Shown here one piece after another: positions 7,639 to 17,155 of a DNA stretch of 64,000 bases (positions within the stretch are counted from its first letter, which is position 1; each line of letters opens with the position of its first letter). Origin of the DNA: Alistipes sp. (lineage in GTDB: Bacteria > Bacteroidota > Bacteroidia > Bacteroidales > Rikenellaceae). The notes beneath the pieces were generated by a model. That model was not told the DNA's origin. It saw nothing but the letters and a program-made list of their open reading frames with translations, and did no database searches. The stretch lies in NCBI GenBank assembly GCA_017520545.1, contig JAFXFM010000007.1, positions 1-64,000 on the forward strand, in the 5' to 3' direction. A program made the translations under genes and the position numbers.

Positions 7639-9582
7639 ATGAGAATTTTGAAGAAGCTATTTTTAATGCTATTGTGCGTAGTGCCTATAACGGCATTGGC
7701 GCAGAACGAGAGCGTTGTGAAGTGGAGCAACACCGTAACTGACAAGGGCGACGGGCTCTACACCGTACAGTTTAAGGCGGCTATCGACGAGGGCTGGCAC
7801 ATATACGTAAATGACTCGGCAAAGGCGTTCAACCCCACCGAAATAAAGTTCGAGGCGGGCGAGGGCGTTGAGCCGCAGGGCACATTGCGTTCATTGTCAG
7901 AGGCAAAATACGAGAAGGACGAGCTTCTAATGATGGAGATTGGCCACCACGAGAAGGAAGCAATCTTCGAGCAGGACTTCAAGGTAGAGGGCAAAGGTGG
8001 CGAGGTGAAGGCCTCAATCACCTATCAGGCGTGCAACGTAGGCACCTGCCTCTCCCCAACCACCGAAGAGGTAAGTATCGCACTTGGCGAGGTTTCCGAC
8101 ACAGCCACCATCTCGGAGGAGAAAACTTCGAAGGGAGGCTCGCTTTGGGCTTTGATTCTCGAAGCGATAATCTGGGGTTTTGCCGCTCTGCTTACTCCTT
8201 GCGTTTTCCCTATGGTTCCGATGACCGTATCGTTCTTTATGAAGAATAGCGGCTCGGCAGCGCGTGGTCGCATAAATGCAGCACTCTATGGACTATTTAT
8301 AATTGCGCTCTACACCCTGCCAATCGCAATACTTATAATTATTACGCGCGTTGCAGGCGGCGACACTGTTACTGCCGACATATTCAATTGGTTGGCTACA
8401 CATTGGCTACCAAATATAGTATTCTTCGTGGTATTTATGATCTTTGCGGCATCGTTCTTTGGTGCATTCGAGATCACCTTGCCAAGTTCGCTCGTAAACA
8501 AGAGCGATGCAAAGTCGGACAAGGGAGGTATCGCAGGTATCTTCTTTATGGCATTGACACTCGTATTGGTATCGTTCTCCTGCACAGGACCAATTGTGGG
8601 CTCGGTGCTTATCAAATCGACCTCGGGTGAGGTGTGGTCGCCAATTATCACAATGCTGGCATTCTCCACCGCTTTTGCCTTGCCATTCACCCTATTTGCA
8701 TTCTTCCCTTCGTTGCTGAAGAAATTGCCTAAGAGTGGCGGTTGGCTCAACTCGGTGAAGGTGGTACTCGGATTTATCGAGGTGGCTCTCGGCTTCAAGT
8801 TCCTCAGCGTTGCCGACCAAGTTTACCACTGGAACCTGCTCGACCGCGAGGTATATCTCGCCATCTGGATTGTGGTATTCTCGCTGCTCGGGCTCTATCT
8901 GTTGGGCAAAATCCGCTTCGCTCACGACAGCGAAACAACCCATATCGGCGTAGGTCGCTTGGCTTTGGCAATTGGAGTATTTACATTCGTAGTGTATATG
9001 ATTCCGGGTATGTGGGGCGCACCTTTGAAGGCTCTATCGGGCTACCTACCTCCTCTCTCTACGCAAGATTTCGTAATGGGCGCAGCGGGTAGAATAAGCA
9101 ACCGCGTATCGTCGGATATCGACAATCCGAAGTATGGCGACAAACTTCATCTTCCACACGATTTGAAGGGCTTTTTCGATATGAAGGAGGCTGTCGATTA
9201 TGCAACAAAGGTCGACAAACCGATATTTATCGACTTTACAGGACACGGCTGCGTAAATTGCCGTGAGATGGAGGCTCGCGTATGGTCGGACGAGAGAGTT
9301 TTGCAGATTCTGCGCGACGAGTATGTTGTCGTAGCGCTATACACCGACGATAAGATGAAGTTACCAAAGAAAGAGTGGGTTGAGGCACATAATGGCAAGA
9401 TGCTCAAAACTTTGGGCGAGAAGAACGCCAACTATGCACTCTCGCGCTTTGGTGTAAATGCCCAACCTTACTACGTTTTGCAGGGTAAAATGGGCGAGAT
9501 TTTGGGCGAAAGAGGCTACGATCTCTCGGTTGAGGGCTTTGTAGAGTTCTTGCAACAGGGTCTCGAGAAGTACAAAAAATAG
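7639..9582 (+). CDS. dsbD: Thiol:disulfide interchange protein DsbD
   Basis: DsbD carries electrons from cytoplasmic thioredoxin to periplasmic thiol proteins. All three parts are visible in 647 residues. After a signal peptide (MRILKKLFLMLLCVVPITALA) comes the N-terminal periplasmic alpha domain with its Cys pair in ACNVGTCLSP (about 132 and 137). The membrane domain (about 170-490) has Cys residues in LLTPCVFPMVP and FSCTGPIVGS. The C-terminal thioredoxin-like gamma domain has FTGHGCVNCREME. It ends at a strong terminator. It directly precedes a unit encoding a TlpA-like thioredoxin and an Omp28-like CxxC lipoprotein, which are likely electron acceptors (inference). Confidence 0.95.
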   Translation: MRILKKLFLMLLCVVPITALAQNESVVKWSNTVTDKGDGLYTVQFKAAIDEGWHIYVNDSAKAFNPTEIKFEAGEGVEPQGTLRSLSEAKYEKDELLMMEIGHHEKEAIFEQDFKVEGKGGEVKASITYQACNVGTCLSPTTEEVSIALGEVSDTATISEEKTSKGGSLWALILEAIIWGFAALLTPCVFPMVPMTVSFFMKNSGSAARGRINAALYGLFIIALYTLPIAILIIITRVAGGDTVTADIFNWLATHWLPNIVFFVVFMIFAASFFGAFEITLPSSLVNKSDAKSDKGGIAGIFFMALTLVLVSFSCTGPIVGSVLIKSTSGEVWSPIITMLAFSTAFALPFTLFAFFPSLLKKLPKSGGWLNSVKVVLGFIEVALGFKFLSVADQVYHWNLLDREVYLAIWIVVFSLLGLYLLGKIRFAHDSETTHIGVGRLALAIGVFTFVVYMIPGMWGAPLKALSGYLPPLSTQDFVMGAAGRISNRVSSDIDNPKYGDKLHLPHDLKGFFDMKEAVDYATKVDKPIFIDFTGHGCVNCREMEARVWSDERVLQILRDEYVVVALYTDDKMKLPKKEWVEAHNGKMLKTLGEKNANYALSRFGVNAQPYYVLQGKMGEILGERGYDLSVEGFVEFLQQGLEKYKK

Positions 9583-9644
9583 ATAGTGGTGAGGAGATAG
9601 GATTGAGTGGTTTTCCTACCAATTTCTATCAAGTCCGACAAATG

Positions 9645-9670
9645 AAAAGCCGAGCGATTGCTCGGCTTTT
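9645..9670 (+). terminator. dsbD terminator
   Basis: AAAAGCCGAG at 9645-9654 pairs with CTCGGCTTTT at 9661-9670 around a six-base loop. It closes the prmA-dsbD unit. Confidence 0.85.
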
Positions 9671-9831
9671 CCTGCATAATTATTCCATATTCGCTCCTTT
9701 CTCTTGCGCGTGAGAGCATAATACGCGAGCGCAGGAGAAAAATATGGGCAAAATCACAAATTTTCAAAAAAAAATCACTATCTTGCGCCAGATATTTAGA
9801 GATTTATTTTCAATCATTTAATACTCATTTT

Positions 9832-12825
9832 ATGAAAAACTTATTCAAATCACTCTTAATCTGCGGTCTTGTTGCAATGATCAGCGGATTGATGTCGGCC
9901 TGTACGCCAGATATGGGCGACGACTACAAAGGCCCTCCTGTATTGAAGGTCGGCACACCGGAAGTAGTTTCGGCTATCGAGGTAAACATTCCTCTCGATG
10001 CCAAAAAATTGACTTCGGTAGGTTACAAACTTGTAGAGAAGGTTGATGGCCAAGAGCCAACTGCCCCTGCAAGCGCGATGTTGCTCTATCGTGGCGGTAA
10101 GAGCGTTAATGGTTGTCCAAGCGCTATCAAACTCACCGGTAACGACGGTCTTAACCGAGGCAAAACATTCGTAGTATTTATCGCTGCGACTATCTCGGAC
10201 ACCGAGTTCTACAACAATGGCGAGATTTTCTCGGTAGAGTTCACCACTCCTGACAACTTTGTCGATGACGATGTTCAGGTTCTCCGCACTCACTACGAGG
10301 GTGCCGACGTGGAGGTTATCGTACCGGAGCGCATCAAGCAGCAGAATCGCCGCATCAAGTGGGGTATCACAGACTATGCCGTAATCGAGTACTACGGTCA
10401 GGCTCCTGATCCAGAGAAGTTGCACTCGAACGATGTTATATACCCTGCATCGCTCATCAAGAACGACACGACACTCAAAATCAACCACTACAACGCTTAT
10501 CGCCGCACTGCGGATGGCGAGATTGGTTACTACTACTTTGCCGGTAGCAATCCTGATGGCACTACTATTCAGGGTGTTTGCGGTCCGAACGACCCACGCG
10601 TTGAGAGTGGCGAGGCTACGCCTACACAGTACTACCCTCTCTTCCAGCCGGGTGCGCCTCTCGTACTTTTGTTGTCGGAGGTTGCCTATGCCGATTGTCC
10701 GTACATCAACGCATTGGAGGGCGATGCTTACATCGACCATTTGACACAATGCGACGAGAATTGCCCAGAGGGTTGTACCGCTCACACCAACTGTCCTCAC
10801 CTCCACCCAATGATCGATTGGGGCTGGGGTCCGGGTTACTATTGGTATCCATACGACTATCAGGCGTACATAAAGGCTAAGGGCGGCGATCGTGAGCCGG
10901 GCGAGTTGCCAATGCCGGGTGTAGGTGGCGGAAACAACAACAATATCGACTTCGACCAGTTCTGGCACGAAGGTGCTTGGCACAAGCACATCGAGATTCG
11001 CTTGCCTGGTCCGGAGGAGTTCACAACGGGAGATGTTAAGGTAAATATTTCGGGACTCCGTCCAGATGGAGGCAAACTTACCTTCACCCCAACAGGCGAC
11101 ACCTACGCATACTTTGTCTATATTTGTCCAGAAACAAGTATGATGGGTGCAGGCTATGTCGATTTGTTGAAGTTCGTGAGAAACGACCCAAGTTTGTTGC
11201 AGTGGCTCACCACTTCGGAGGTCGGAATGTATTTAGGTATCTTCCCTTTTGAGGGACAGACCATTATAAACCTCGAAGAGTTCCTCTACGAGATTGAGGC
11301 TAATATGAGATATCACGTTATCGTAAATGCTGTTCCGGGCAAGATGGAGAACGGCGATATGACGCTCGATATTACAAAACAGAAGTTCCAGCACCTCACA
11401 TTCACATTGCCAAAGTACACCATCGACGAGCCAGAGTTGGTTGTAACGCCTATGGAGGCTTACTCACCATACAAGGTTAAGTTCAATGTGAAGAACGTTA
11501 CCCCTAACATCCCTGTTAAGAAGGTGGCTTATGCATTCAACTACTCGCGCGACTTCTCGTCGTATATGAGCCAGACAGGCTACACCTACGAAGATATTGT
11601 ATTGTCTAACGATGGTTATGCAAATCTTACCGAGGCAGAGGTTGAGCAGGTTAATTCGGACTTCGGTTGCGACATCGAGTTCGATGTTCGCGAGAACTCG
11701 CTCTCGACTCTCGCAGTTATCGGTTGGAACGAGGAGGGACGTCCAAGTTCTATCGGCGAAGGCTCGAAGGCTGTTGCAGAGGCTCGTTCGTTGCCTATGC
11801 CTGCGGCAGATCCACTCGATATGACCAAGTTGAACGCTTTGAAGGGCAACTGGACTGCAACTGCAACTATCAAGACTGTGGATTACAACACCGGCAACAC
11901 AACCACTTCGCAGAAGTCGTGGGGTGTTACCATCGGCGACTTGAAGACCGACAACGCACTCACAGCCGAGCATTACGCAATCTTCGAGAGCGTAGGTGTT
12001 CAGAAGGAGGCTGCCGACGAGTATCTCAAAGAGTTCAACAAGCAGGCTGCCGACTACAACGCAGCAGTTCTCGGTCAGAACCGCGTACTCTGTCAGGGTT
12101 GGGACGTTTCGGGTGAGCGTGGCACAAGCACCGCATCGCCTTGGGACTTGTTCCTGATGACCGACTACAACGCATCGTTGGTTGATTACCTCTTCTACGA
12201 CTTCGGTCCGAAGTGGTACTTACAGACCGATGCCGAGGGCAATATCTTCGTTCCGGTTAATTACAACGTAGTTCCACCGATGATGTTGTGGTACAACGGT
12301 ATGGAGCACTACTTGTGTAGTGGTAACTACGAGAAGGGTATCGCAAACTACATTAAGAGTTTGAATCCGGCAGACGCATTCGACGTTCAGTCGGTAGGTA
12401 TTCCTGTCGAGATTTCGGAGGACGGCAACACCATTACTTTGAAGTCGGTAGTTGTACCTCACACCAACGACAGCGGCGTAACCGAGGATATCACCCTCTA
12501 CCCTACTATGATCTACAACAATCAGGGTGCGCTTGCATTCTACACTCCTTACGTTGTTTCGGAGGTTGTATTGACCAAGGGTGCTGCTTCGACCGCAAGC
12601 ACAAAGAAGAGCGCCACAGGCAAGGTTGGCTTTGGCAAGAATGTATTGAACAGCACAGCATTCAAGGCTCCTGCAAAGCATCACAGCCGCACCGTAATGG
12701 TTGAGAAGGTTAAGAGCAACAGCACCAAAGTCAATGTCGTAACCAAGAAGGTTCCTACCAAGGAGGAGATCCGTAAGGGTATGGAGCAGATGGGTAAGCG
12801 ATTGGGCTACTTGCCACGTAAATAG
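9832..12825 (+). CDS. Large surface-type lipoprotein with a Cys/His cluster
   Basis: The frame is open far upstream, but the start is ATG 9832, which gives a lipoprotein signal ending in LMSACTPDMGDD and a mature protein of about 975 residues. The early region (30-330) looks like beta-sandwich repeats. Residues 307-325 hold a dense cluster, CDENCPEGCTAHTNCPHLH: Cys at 307, 311, 315 and 321, and His at 318, 323 and 325, just before a Trp/Tyr/Gly-rich stretch (WGWGPGYYWYPYDYQ). The C-terminal 250 residues include ALKGNWTATATI and other lipocalin-like strands, and end in a Lys-rich tail. I do not recognise the whole protein. It heads a rightward unit with a TlpA-like thioredoxin, a DUF6029 protein and an Omp28-like protein, so metal or thiol chemistry at the cell surface is a reasonable inference. 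Confidence 0.8.
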   Translation: MKNLFKSLLICGLVAMISGLMSACTPDMGDDYKGPPVLKVGTPEVVSAIEVNIPLDAKKLTSVGYKLVEKVDGQEPTAPASAMLLYRGGKSVNGCPSAIKLTGNDGLNRGKTFVVFIAATISDTEFYNNGEIFSVEFTTPDNFVDDDVQVLRTHYEGADVEVIVPERIKQQNRRIKWGITDYAVIEYYGQAPDPEKLHSNDVIYPASLIKNDTTLKINHYNAYRRTADGEIGYYYFAGSNPDGTTIQGVCGPNDPRVESGEATPTQYYPLFQPGAPLVLLLSEVAYADCPYINALEGDAYIDHLTQCDENCPEGCTAHTNCPHLHPMIDWGWGPGYYWYPYDYQAYIKAKGGDREPGELPMPGVGGGNNNNIDFDQFWHEGAWHKHIEIRLPGPEEFTTGDVKVNISGLRPDGGKLTFTPTGDTYAYFVYICPETSMMGAGYVDLLKFVRNDPSLLQWLTTSEVGMYLGIFPFEGQTIINLEEFLYEIEANMRYHVIVNAVPGKMENGDMTLDITKQKFQHLTFTLPKYTIDEPELVVTPMEAYSPYKVKFNVKNVTPNIPVKKVAYAFNYSRDFSSYMSQTGYTYEDIVLSNDGYANLTEAEVEQVNSDFGCDIEFDVRENSLSTLAVIGWNEEGRPSSIGEGSKAVAEARSLPMPAADPLDMTKLNALKGNWTATATIKTVDYNTGNTTTSQKSWGVTIGDLKTDNALTAEHYAIFESVGVQKEAADEYLKEFNKQAADYNAAVLGQNRVLCQGWDVSGERGTSTASPWDLFLMTDYNASLVDYLFYDFGPKWYLQTDAEGNIFVPVNYNVVPPMMLWYNGMEHYLCSGNYEKGIANYIKSLNPADAFDVQSVGIPVEISEDGNTITLKSVVVPHTNDSGVTEDITLYPTMIYNNQGALAFYTPYVVSEVVLTKGAASTASTKKSATGKVGFGKNVLNSTAFKAPAKHHSRTVMVEKVKSNSTKVNVVTKKVPTKEEIRKGMEQMGKRLGYLPRK

Positions 12826-12846
12826 TTAAAAAATCGGTCGCATCGA

Positions 12847-12870
12847 GGAGCCTTCCACGGCGAAGGCTCC
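12847..12870 (+). promoter_or_regulatory. Intercistronic hairpin before tlpA
   Basis: GGAGCCTTC at 12847-12855 pairs with GAAGGCTCC at 12862-12870. No U-run follows, so it is more likely an mRNA processing or stability element, or a partial terminator that lowers downstream expression. Confidence 0.55.
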
Positions 12871-12895
12871 TTGGCGGCTCAAAAAAGTTGAGAAT

Positions 12896-13390
12896 ATGAA
12901 AAGATTTTTTTCGCTTTTATGTCTCGCCTTGGCGGTTTCGTTTGCCTCGGCACAGCAGCTCCCCGATGTAAAGGTGGAGAATGCACAGGGTAAACTTATT
13001 TCGGTACGCGATCTCTCGCAGGGTAAACCGATGATTATCGCCTATTGGTCTATCGCCTGCAAGCCTTGTATTCAGGAGCTGAACGCCATAAACGACGCGT
13101 TGGCAGATTGGCGTTCGGAGGCTGACGTAGTGGTTGTTGCCGTATCGGTTGATGACGCTCGTTTGAAGGCTACCGCAAAGAACCTCGCATCGTCGCGTGG
13201 TTGGGAGTTTGTGTGCGTATATGACCCTAATCAGGAGCTTAAACGTGCAATGAATGTTTCGCTCACTCCGCAGTCGTTTGTGGTTGATGCCGCAGGTAAC
13301 GTCATCTACTCGCACTCGGGCTACACTCCGGGCAGCGAGCAGGAGTTGTTCGACAAGGTTGTTGCATTGAAAAAGGGCAAAAAGAAGTAG
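12896..13390 (+). CDS. TlpA-like periplasmic thioredoxin
   Basis: The protein has 164 residues and a signal peptide (KRFFSLLCLALAVSFASA). It has a thioredoxin/peroxiredoxin-like (AhpC-TSA/Redoxin) fold: LPDVKVENAQGKLISVRDL, then the active site SIACKPCIQEL (C55 and C58; the usual W of WCxxC is replaced), then TPQSFVVDAAGNVIYSHSG with the cis-Pro region. It should reduce or isomerise thiols in the periplasm and be kept reduced by DsbD. It sits 70 bases after the large lipoprotein gene and six bases before the DUF6029 gene. Confidence 0.9.
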   Translation: MKRFFSLLCLALAVSFASAQQLPDVKVENAQGKLISVRDLSQGKPMIIAYWSIACKPCIQELNAINDALADWRSEADVVVVAVSVDDARLKATAKNLASSRGWEFVCVYDPNQELKRAMNVSLTPQSFVVDAAGNVIYSHSGYTPGSEQELFDKVVALKKGKKK

Positions 13391-13396
13391 TAAGCA

Positions 13397-14989
13397 ATGA
13401 AGCGATTAACACTCATACTCGTTGGCATCTTTGCGCTCACGCTCTCGGCATCGGCACAGCAGGTACTCGGCAATGGTCAGGTATCGGGTAGTTTAGAATC
13501 GTCGTCGATTTACTACACGCCCGACAGCAAAATTTACGCCGATGACCCTCGTCCCGATGACCGCTTCGGCTCGAACAACTACATAAAGGTTGATTACGCC
13601 AATGGTCGTTTCTCGGCGGGTATTCAGATGAACGCCTTTTTGCCTGCACTTATCGGCTACGAGGATTTGGCTGACGGTTACAAGTTCTACCTCGCATCGA
13701 AGTATATCCAGTGGCGCGATAAGAATTTCGAGATTTTGGTGGGCGATATATTCGATCAATACGGAAGTGGTTTGATTTTCCGCTCGTTCGAGGATCGCCA
13801 ACTCGGTTTGAACAACTCGTTGGAGGGTGTGCGTGCAGCCTACAACTTCGGTCGCTACGTAACCATTAAGGGAATGTATGGTCGTCCACGCTTCTACACC
13901 GACTACTCGAAAACGTGGGTGCGTGGTGCCGACTTGTCAATCTCGATTGCCGATATTATCAAGGCTCCCGTAATCAACTTTACGGTAGAGGGTTCGTATG
14001 TAAATCGTTACCAGAGTGTAGGAGGCGACAACGCACTGACTGCCGAGATGTACGGCATCGTGCCAAACCTCAATATGGCTTCGGGCCGTTTGAACTTCGG
14101 TTGGAATGGTTTGAGTGTGCGTGGCGAGTATGTTCACAAGAGCAAAGACTACACAAGTGGCGAGTTTGCAACATATAAGGGTTGGGCTGCACTCGGAGAG
14201 GTTGGTTACAACTACAAGACATTCAGTGCGATGGCCACATTCCGAGCATTGAGCCGAATGAAGACTCCGATGGATATGTTTGCAAAGAACAGCATTGGCA
14301 ATAACATCAACTACCTCCCTGCTCTGACTCGTCAGTACACATATATGTTGGCAAACCTCAACCCATACGAGGTGCGTTGGATAGGCGAGATGGGAGGTCA
14401 GGTAGATTTATGCTACTCCTATCGTAGCAAGACCGACCGCTATCGCTATTGGAACTTCCACGCCAACTTCTCGACCTTCTACTCGCTCGATAAGCAGCCG
14501 TGGACGGACAACAAACGAGAGTTGTTCTGGCGAGATATCAACGTCGATGTAGAGCGTCAGTGGAACAAGAAGTGGAAGTCGTTGATTCTCTACTCGTTCC
14601 AAGACAACGGAGGACACCAGTCGCATATCTTCGTGGGCGATGTAACGCACAAGTTCAACCGCAAGATGTCGTTGCGCTTCGAGTTGCAGTATCTCCTCTC
14701 GGGCGACGACAAGAGCGAGTGGGACGGCATACACAGCGAGGGCGACTGGGTTGCAGGACTCGTAGAGTTTAGCCTTGCACCTCGTTGGAGTTTCTACGTT
14801 CAGGATATGTACAATATCGGAATGCGCAAGACTCACTACTACAACGGAGGTTTCAGTTACACCTACAACCGCACTCGTGTACAGTTGAGTTATGGTCGTA
14901 ACCGTGCAGGCTACATCTGCTCGGGCGGTGTTTGCCGCTGGTCGCCAGCATACTCAGGTATCAACCTTATGCTGACTTCATCATTCTAA
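13397..14989 (+). CDS. DUF6029 family exported protein, likely beta-barrel
   Basis: The protein has 530 residues and a signal peptide ending in LSASAQ. The mature part alternates short amphipathic strands and polar turns and ends in a hydrophobic strand finishing with Phe (INLMLTSSF), the usual C-terminal signature of outer-membrane barrels. The early segment GQVSGSLESSSIYY and the DIFDQYGSGLIFR region fit the Bacteroidetes DUF6029 family as I remember it. No biochemical role is established to my knowledge. The gene is tightly packed between the TlpA-like and Omp28-like genes, so it probably acts with them in the outer membrane. Confidence 0.8.
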   Translation: MKRLTLILVGIFALTLSASAQQVLGNGQVSGSLESSSIYYTPDSKIYADDPRPDDRFGSNNYIKVDYANGRFSAGIQMNAFLPALIGYEDLADGYKFYLASKYIQWRDKNFEILVGDIFDQYGSGLIFRSFEDRQLGLNNSLEGVRAAYNFGRYVTIKGMYGRPRFYTDYSKTWVRGADLSISIADIIKAPVINFTVEGSYVNRYQSVGGDNALTAEMYGIVPNLNMASGRLNFGWNGLSVRGEYVHKSKDYTSGEFATYKGWAALGEVGYNYKTFSAMATFRALSRMKTPMDMFAKNSIGNNINYLPALTRQYTYMLANLNPYEVRWIGEMGGQVDLCYSYRSKTDRYRYWNFHANFSTFYSLDKQPWTDNKRELFWRDINVDVERQWNKKWKSLILYSFQDNGGHQSHIFVGDVTHKFNRKMSLRFELQYLLSGDDKSEWDGIHSEGDWVAGLVEFSLAPRWSFYVQDMYNIGMRKTHYYNGGFSYTYNRTRVQLSYGRNRAGYICSGGVCRWSPAYSGINLMLTSSF

Positions 14990-15026
14990 AAAAGAGAAAG
15001 TTTAACAATTAAAACAATAAACAACT

Positions 15027-16163
15027 ATGAAAACATTAAAGACATTAGCACTCCTTTTCATCGGTGCATTGGCGTTCGTAGGTTGCGAGCCTGGCGATGG
15101 CGATGATACTTCGAGAAAGGGTTTGATTCTTGTTGCAGACAAGACCACCATCTACGACAATGGCGAGGATTGCGCCACCTTCACCGCTTATTGCGATGGA
15201 GAGACCTTGACACAGGGCTTCCAGCTCTATATTGGCGAGGAGCCAATCGAGGGTAATACATTCTCATCTACCGAGCAGGGCACATTCAAGGTTTGGGCTT
15301 CGTACGGAACTCTTATCTCGCCGGAGGTATCAATCAATGTTGTTGCTACCCCACCACCAGCACCTGCTGCTCCGGCAGACCCACAACCTACAAAGACCAA
15401 CTTTGTTCGTCGTGTATTGCTCACACAGTTCACAGGTACAGGTTGCGGCTACTGTCCATATATGATCAACGCGCTCTATCAGGTGGCTAACGACGAAACA
15501 TTGAACAGCAAGGTTGTATTCTCGGCTGCTCACCTCTTCAACGAAAGCGACCCTGCATATTTGAGTGCATCGGCAACTTTGGACAACGCAATGGGTATCA
15601 CCTCGTTCCCTAACCTCGTTGTTGATTTGAACAAGAGCACAAAGGGCGTTCAGCCAATGTTCGCTGATGTTTCGAATGCTATCACCACCGCAATGAATCG
15701 TGTTGCTGTTAAGGGTGGTATCTCGGTAAGCAGCAAGTACTATGCAGATGAGGAGTATATCGTTGTAACTGCTACCGTTAAGGCAAAGGAGGCAGGCGAG
15801 TTCCGCGTAGGTGCTTGGTTGTTGGAGGACGGCATTAAGGCCAACCAAGGCAACAATGGTATCTCTGCTCTTCCGGGCGTAGATTTCAACACTCACAACA
15901 ACTGCATCCGCATTGCCGATAGTCAGGCTACTCCAAATGTATTCTCGGGCTATACACTCGGCAATATCGAGGCAGGTGCAACCGCTTCGCGCGAGTTTGC
16001 TTTCAAGTTGAAGCCTAACGGCACAGGTAATAAGAAAAATTGGAACCACGACAACCTCCGCGTCATCGTATTCATCACTACCAAGGAGGGCGAGAACTGG
16101 TATGTAAACAATGTTGTTACCGCTCCGAAGGAGGGCTCGGTGGCATTCGAGTACGCAGAGTAA
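15027..16163 (+). CDS. Omp28-like lipoprotein with a thioredoxin CxxC motif
   Basis: The protein has 378 residues. It has a lipoprotein signal (FIGALAFVGCEPGDGDD) and an N-terminal Ig-like domain of about 90 residues with a Pro/Ala-rich linker (PPPAPAAPADP). An Omp28-related domain follows with LLTQFTGTGCGYCPYMI, a thioredoxin-type CxxC, and a cis-Pro-like GITSFPNLVV. Omp28 of Porphyromonas gingivalis was described as a surface protein; the biochemical function is open. As last gene of the unit it ends at a strong terminator. A surface thiol oxidoreductase is inferred. Confidence 0.85.
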   Translation: MKTLKTLALLFIGALAFVGCEPGDGDDTSRKGLILVADKTTIYDNGEDCATFTAYCDGETLTQGFQLYIGEEPIEGNTFSSTEQGTFKVWASYGTLISPEVSINVVATPPPAPAAPADPQPTKTNFVRRVLLTQFTGTGCGYCPYMINALYQVANDETLNSKVVFSAAHLFNESDPAYLSASATLDNAMGITSFPNLVVDLNKSTKGVQPMFADVSNAITTAMNRVAVKGGISVSSKYYADEEYIVVTATVKAKEAGEFRVGAWLLEDGIKANQGNNGISALPGVDFNTHNNCIRIADSQATPNVFSGYTLGNIEAGATASREFAFKLKPNGTGNKKNWNHDNLRVIVFITTKEGENWYVNNVVTAPKEGSVAFEYAE

Positions 16164-16181
16164 ATAGTAACTCTCAACTAC

Positions 16182-16216
16182 AAAAAACGCACAGGAACAA
16201 TTCTTGTGCGTTTTTT
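16182..16216 (+). terminator. Terminator of the TlpA/DUF6029/Omp28 unit
   Basis: AAAAAACGCACA and TGTGCGTTTTTT form a long stem with a U-run, 19 bases after the stop codon. Confidence 0.9.
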
Positions 16217-16303
16217 GTTTTGGCTATTAGACATTGGCCATTAGCCATTGGCTTCTCTCGGCTCAATTTTTAATGTTTAATTCTTAATTTTTAATTTTTT
16301 TAG

Positions 16304-16311
16304 TATCTTTG
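16304..16311 (+). promoter_or_regulatory. Promoter -7 box for the radical SAM gene (TATCTTTG)
   Basis: TATCTTTG lies 20 bases before the ATG at 16332, after an AT-rich stretch. Confidence 0.7.
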
Positions 16312-16331
16312 CATAGCAAAGATTTACTAAA

Positions 16332-17099
16332 ATGTTGTTCACTGATATTATATATGGTCCTGTACGTTCACGCCGTTTGGGTATCTCTCTCGGTGTGAAT
16401 TTGTTGCCGCTTCACTCGAAGTTGTGCAACTTCGACTGCATATATTGCGAGTGCGGTTGGAACGAGGATAATCGCACCGAGAAGCCACGCTTCAACTCGC
16501 GCGAGGATATCCGTGAGGCACTTCGCGCAACCCTCGCAAAGATGGCTGCGGAGAAGCAACTCCCCGATGTTATAACCTTTGCCGGTAATGGCGAGCCAAC
16601 AATCCATCCCCACTTCGAAGGCATTATCGACGACACGATTGCTCTACGCAATGAGTTCGCACCCGAGGCGAAGGTGTCGGTGTTGAGCAACGCCACACAG
16701 TTGCATCGTGAGGATGTGTGTCGCGCATTGCGAAAGGTTGATAACCCGATACTGAAACTCGACTCGGCAATAGATGCTACGGCACACCTTATAAATAAAC
16801 CGTGTGGCAACTACTCGGTCGAGGAGGTTGTGAAAAACCTCAAAAAATTTGGCAGAGAGTTTGTGTTGCAGACGATGTTTCTGCGTGGCGAGTACAACGG
16901 CAAATATATAGACAACACCACCGAGCGAGAGTTCTTGGCGTGGGCGGCTGTGGTCGAGTCATTGCACCCTCGGAGCGTTATGGTCTATTCGATAGATCGC
17001 GCTACCCCTTGCCAAACCATCGAGAAGGTTTCGCGCGAGGAGTTGGAGAAAATAGCCGAGAAGATACGCGCACTTGGCATTGAATGTTCTGCGGTGTAG
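16332..17099 (+). CDS. Radical SAM protein, COG0731-like
   Basis: The protein has 255 residues. The [4Fe-4S]/SAM motif CNFDCIYCECG (CxxxCxxC) is at about residues 32-42, followed by the GNGEP motif (ITFAGNGEPTIHP) and SNATQLHREDV. The layout fits the COG0731 group of uncharacterised Fe-S oxidoreductases, which is related to TYW1-like wyosine enzymes, but the substrate here is unknown. It is about half the length of multi-domain radical SAM proteins, so it is a bare catalytic core. The antiporter gene follows in the same direction after 56 bases. Confidence 0.88.
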   Translation: MLFTDIIYGPVRSRRLGISLGVNLLPLHSKLCNFDCIYCECGWNEDNRTEKPRFNSREDIREALRATLAKMAAEKQLPDVITFAGNGEPTIHPHFEGIIDDTIALRNEFAPEAKVSVLSNATQLHREDVCRALRKVDNPILKLDSAIDATAHLINKPCGNYSVEEVVKNLKKFGREFVLQTMFLRGEYNGKYIDNTTEREFLAWAAVVESLHPRSVMVYSIDRATPCQTIEKVSREELEKIAEKIRALGIECSAV

Positions 17100-17155
17100 T
17101 TCAAAATTGACACCGTAAGAGTAACGAAAAACGGTGTTTAAGATATATTTTTGAA

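Noticed and set aside
17146-17153. TATTTTTG promoter box three bases before the antiporter start
   Set aside because: Transcription would begin after the ATG. The antiporter is more likely read from the radical SAM gene promoter.
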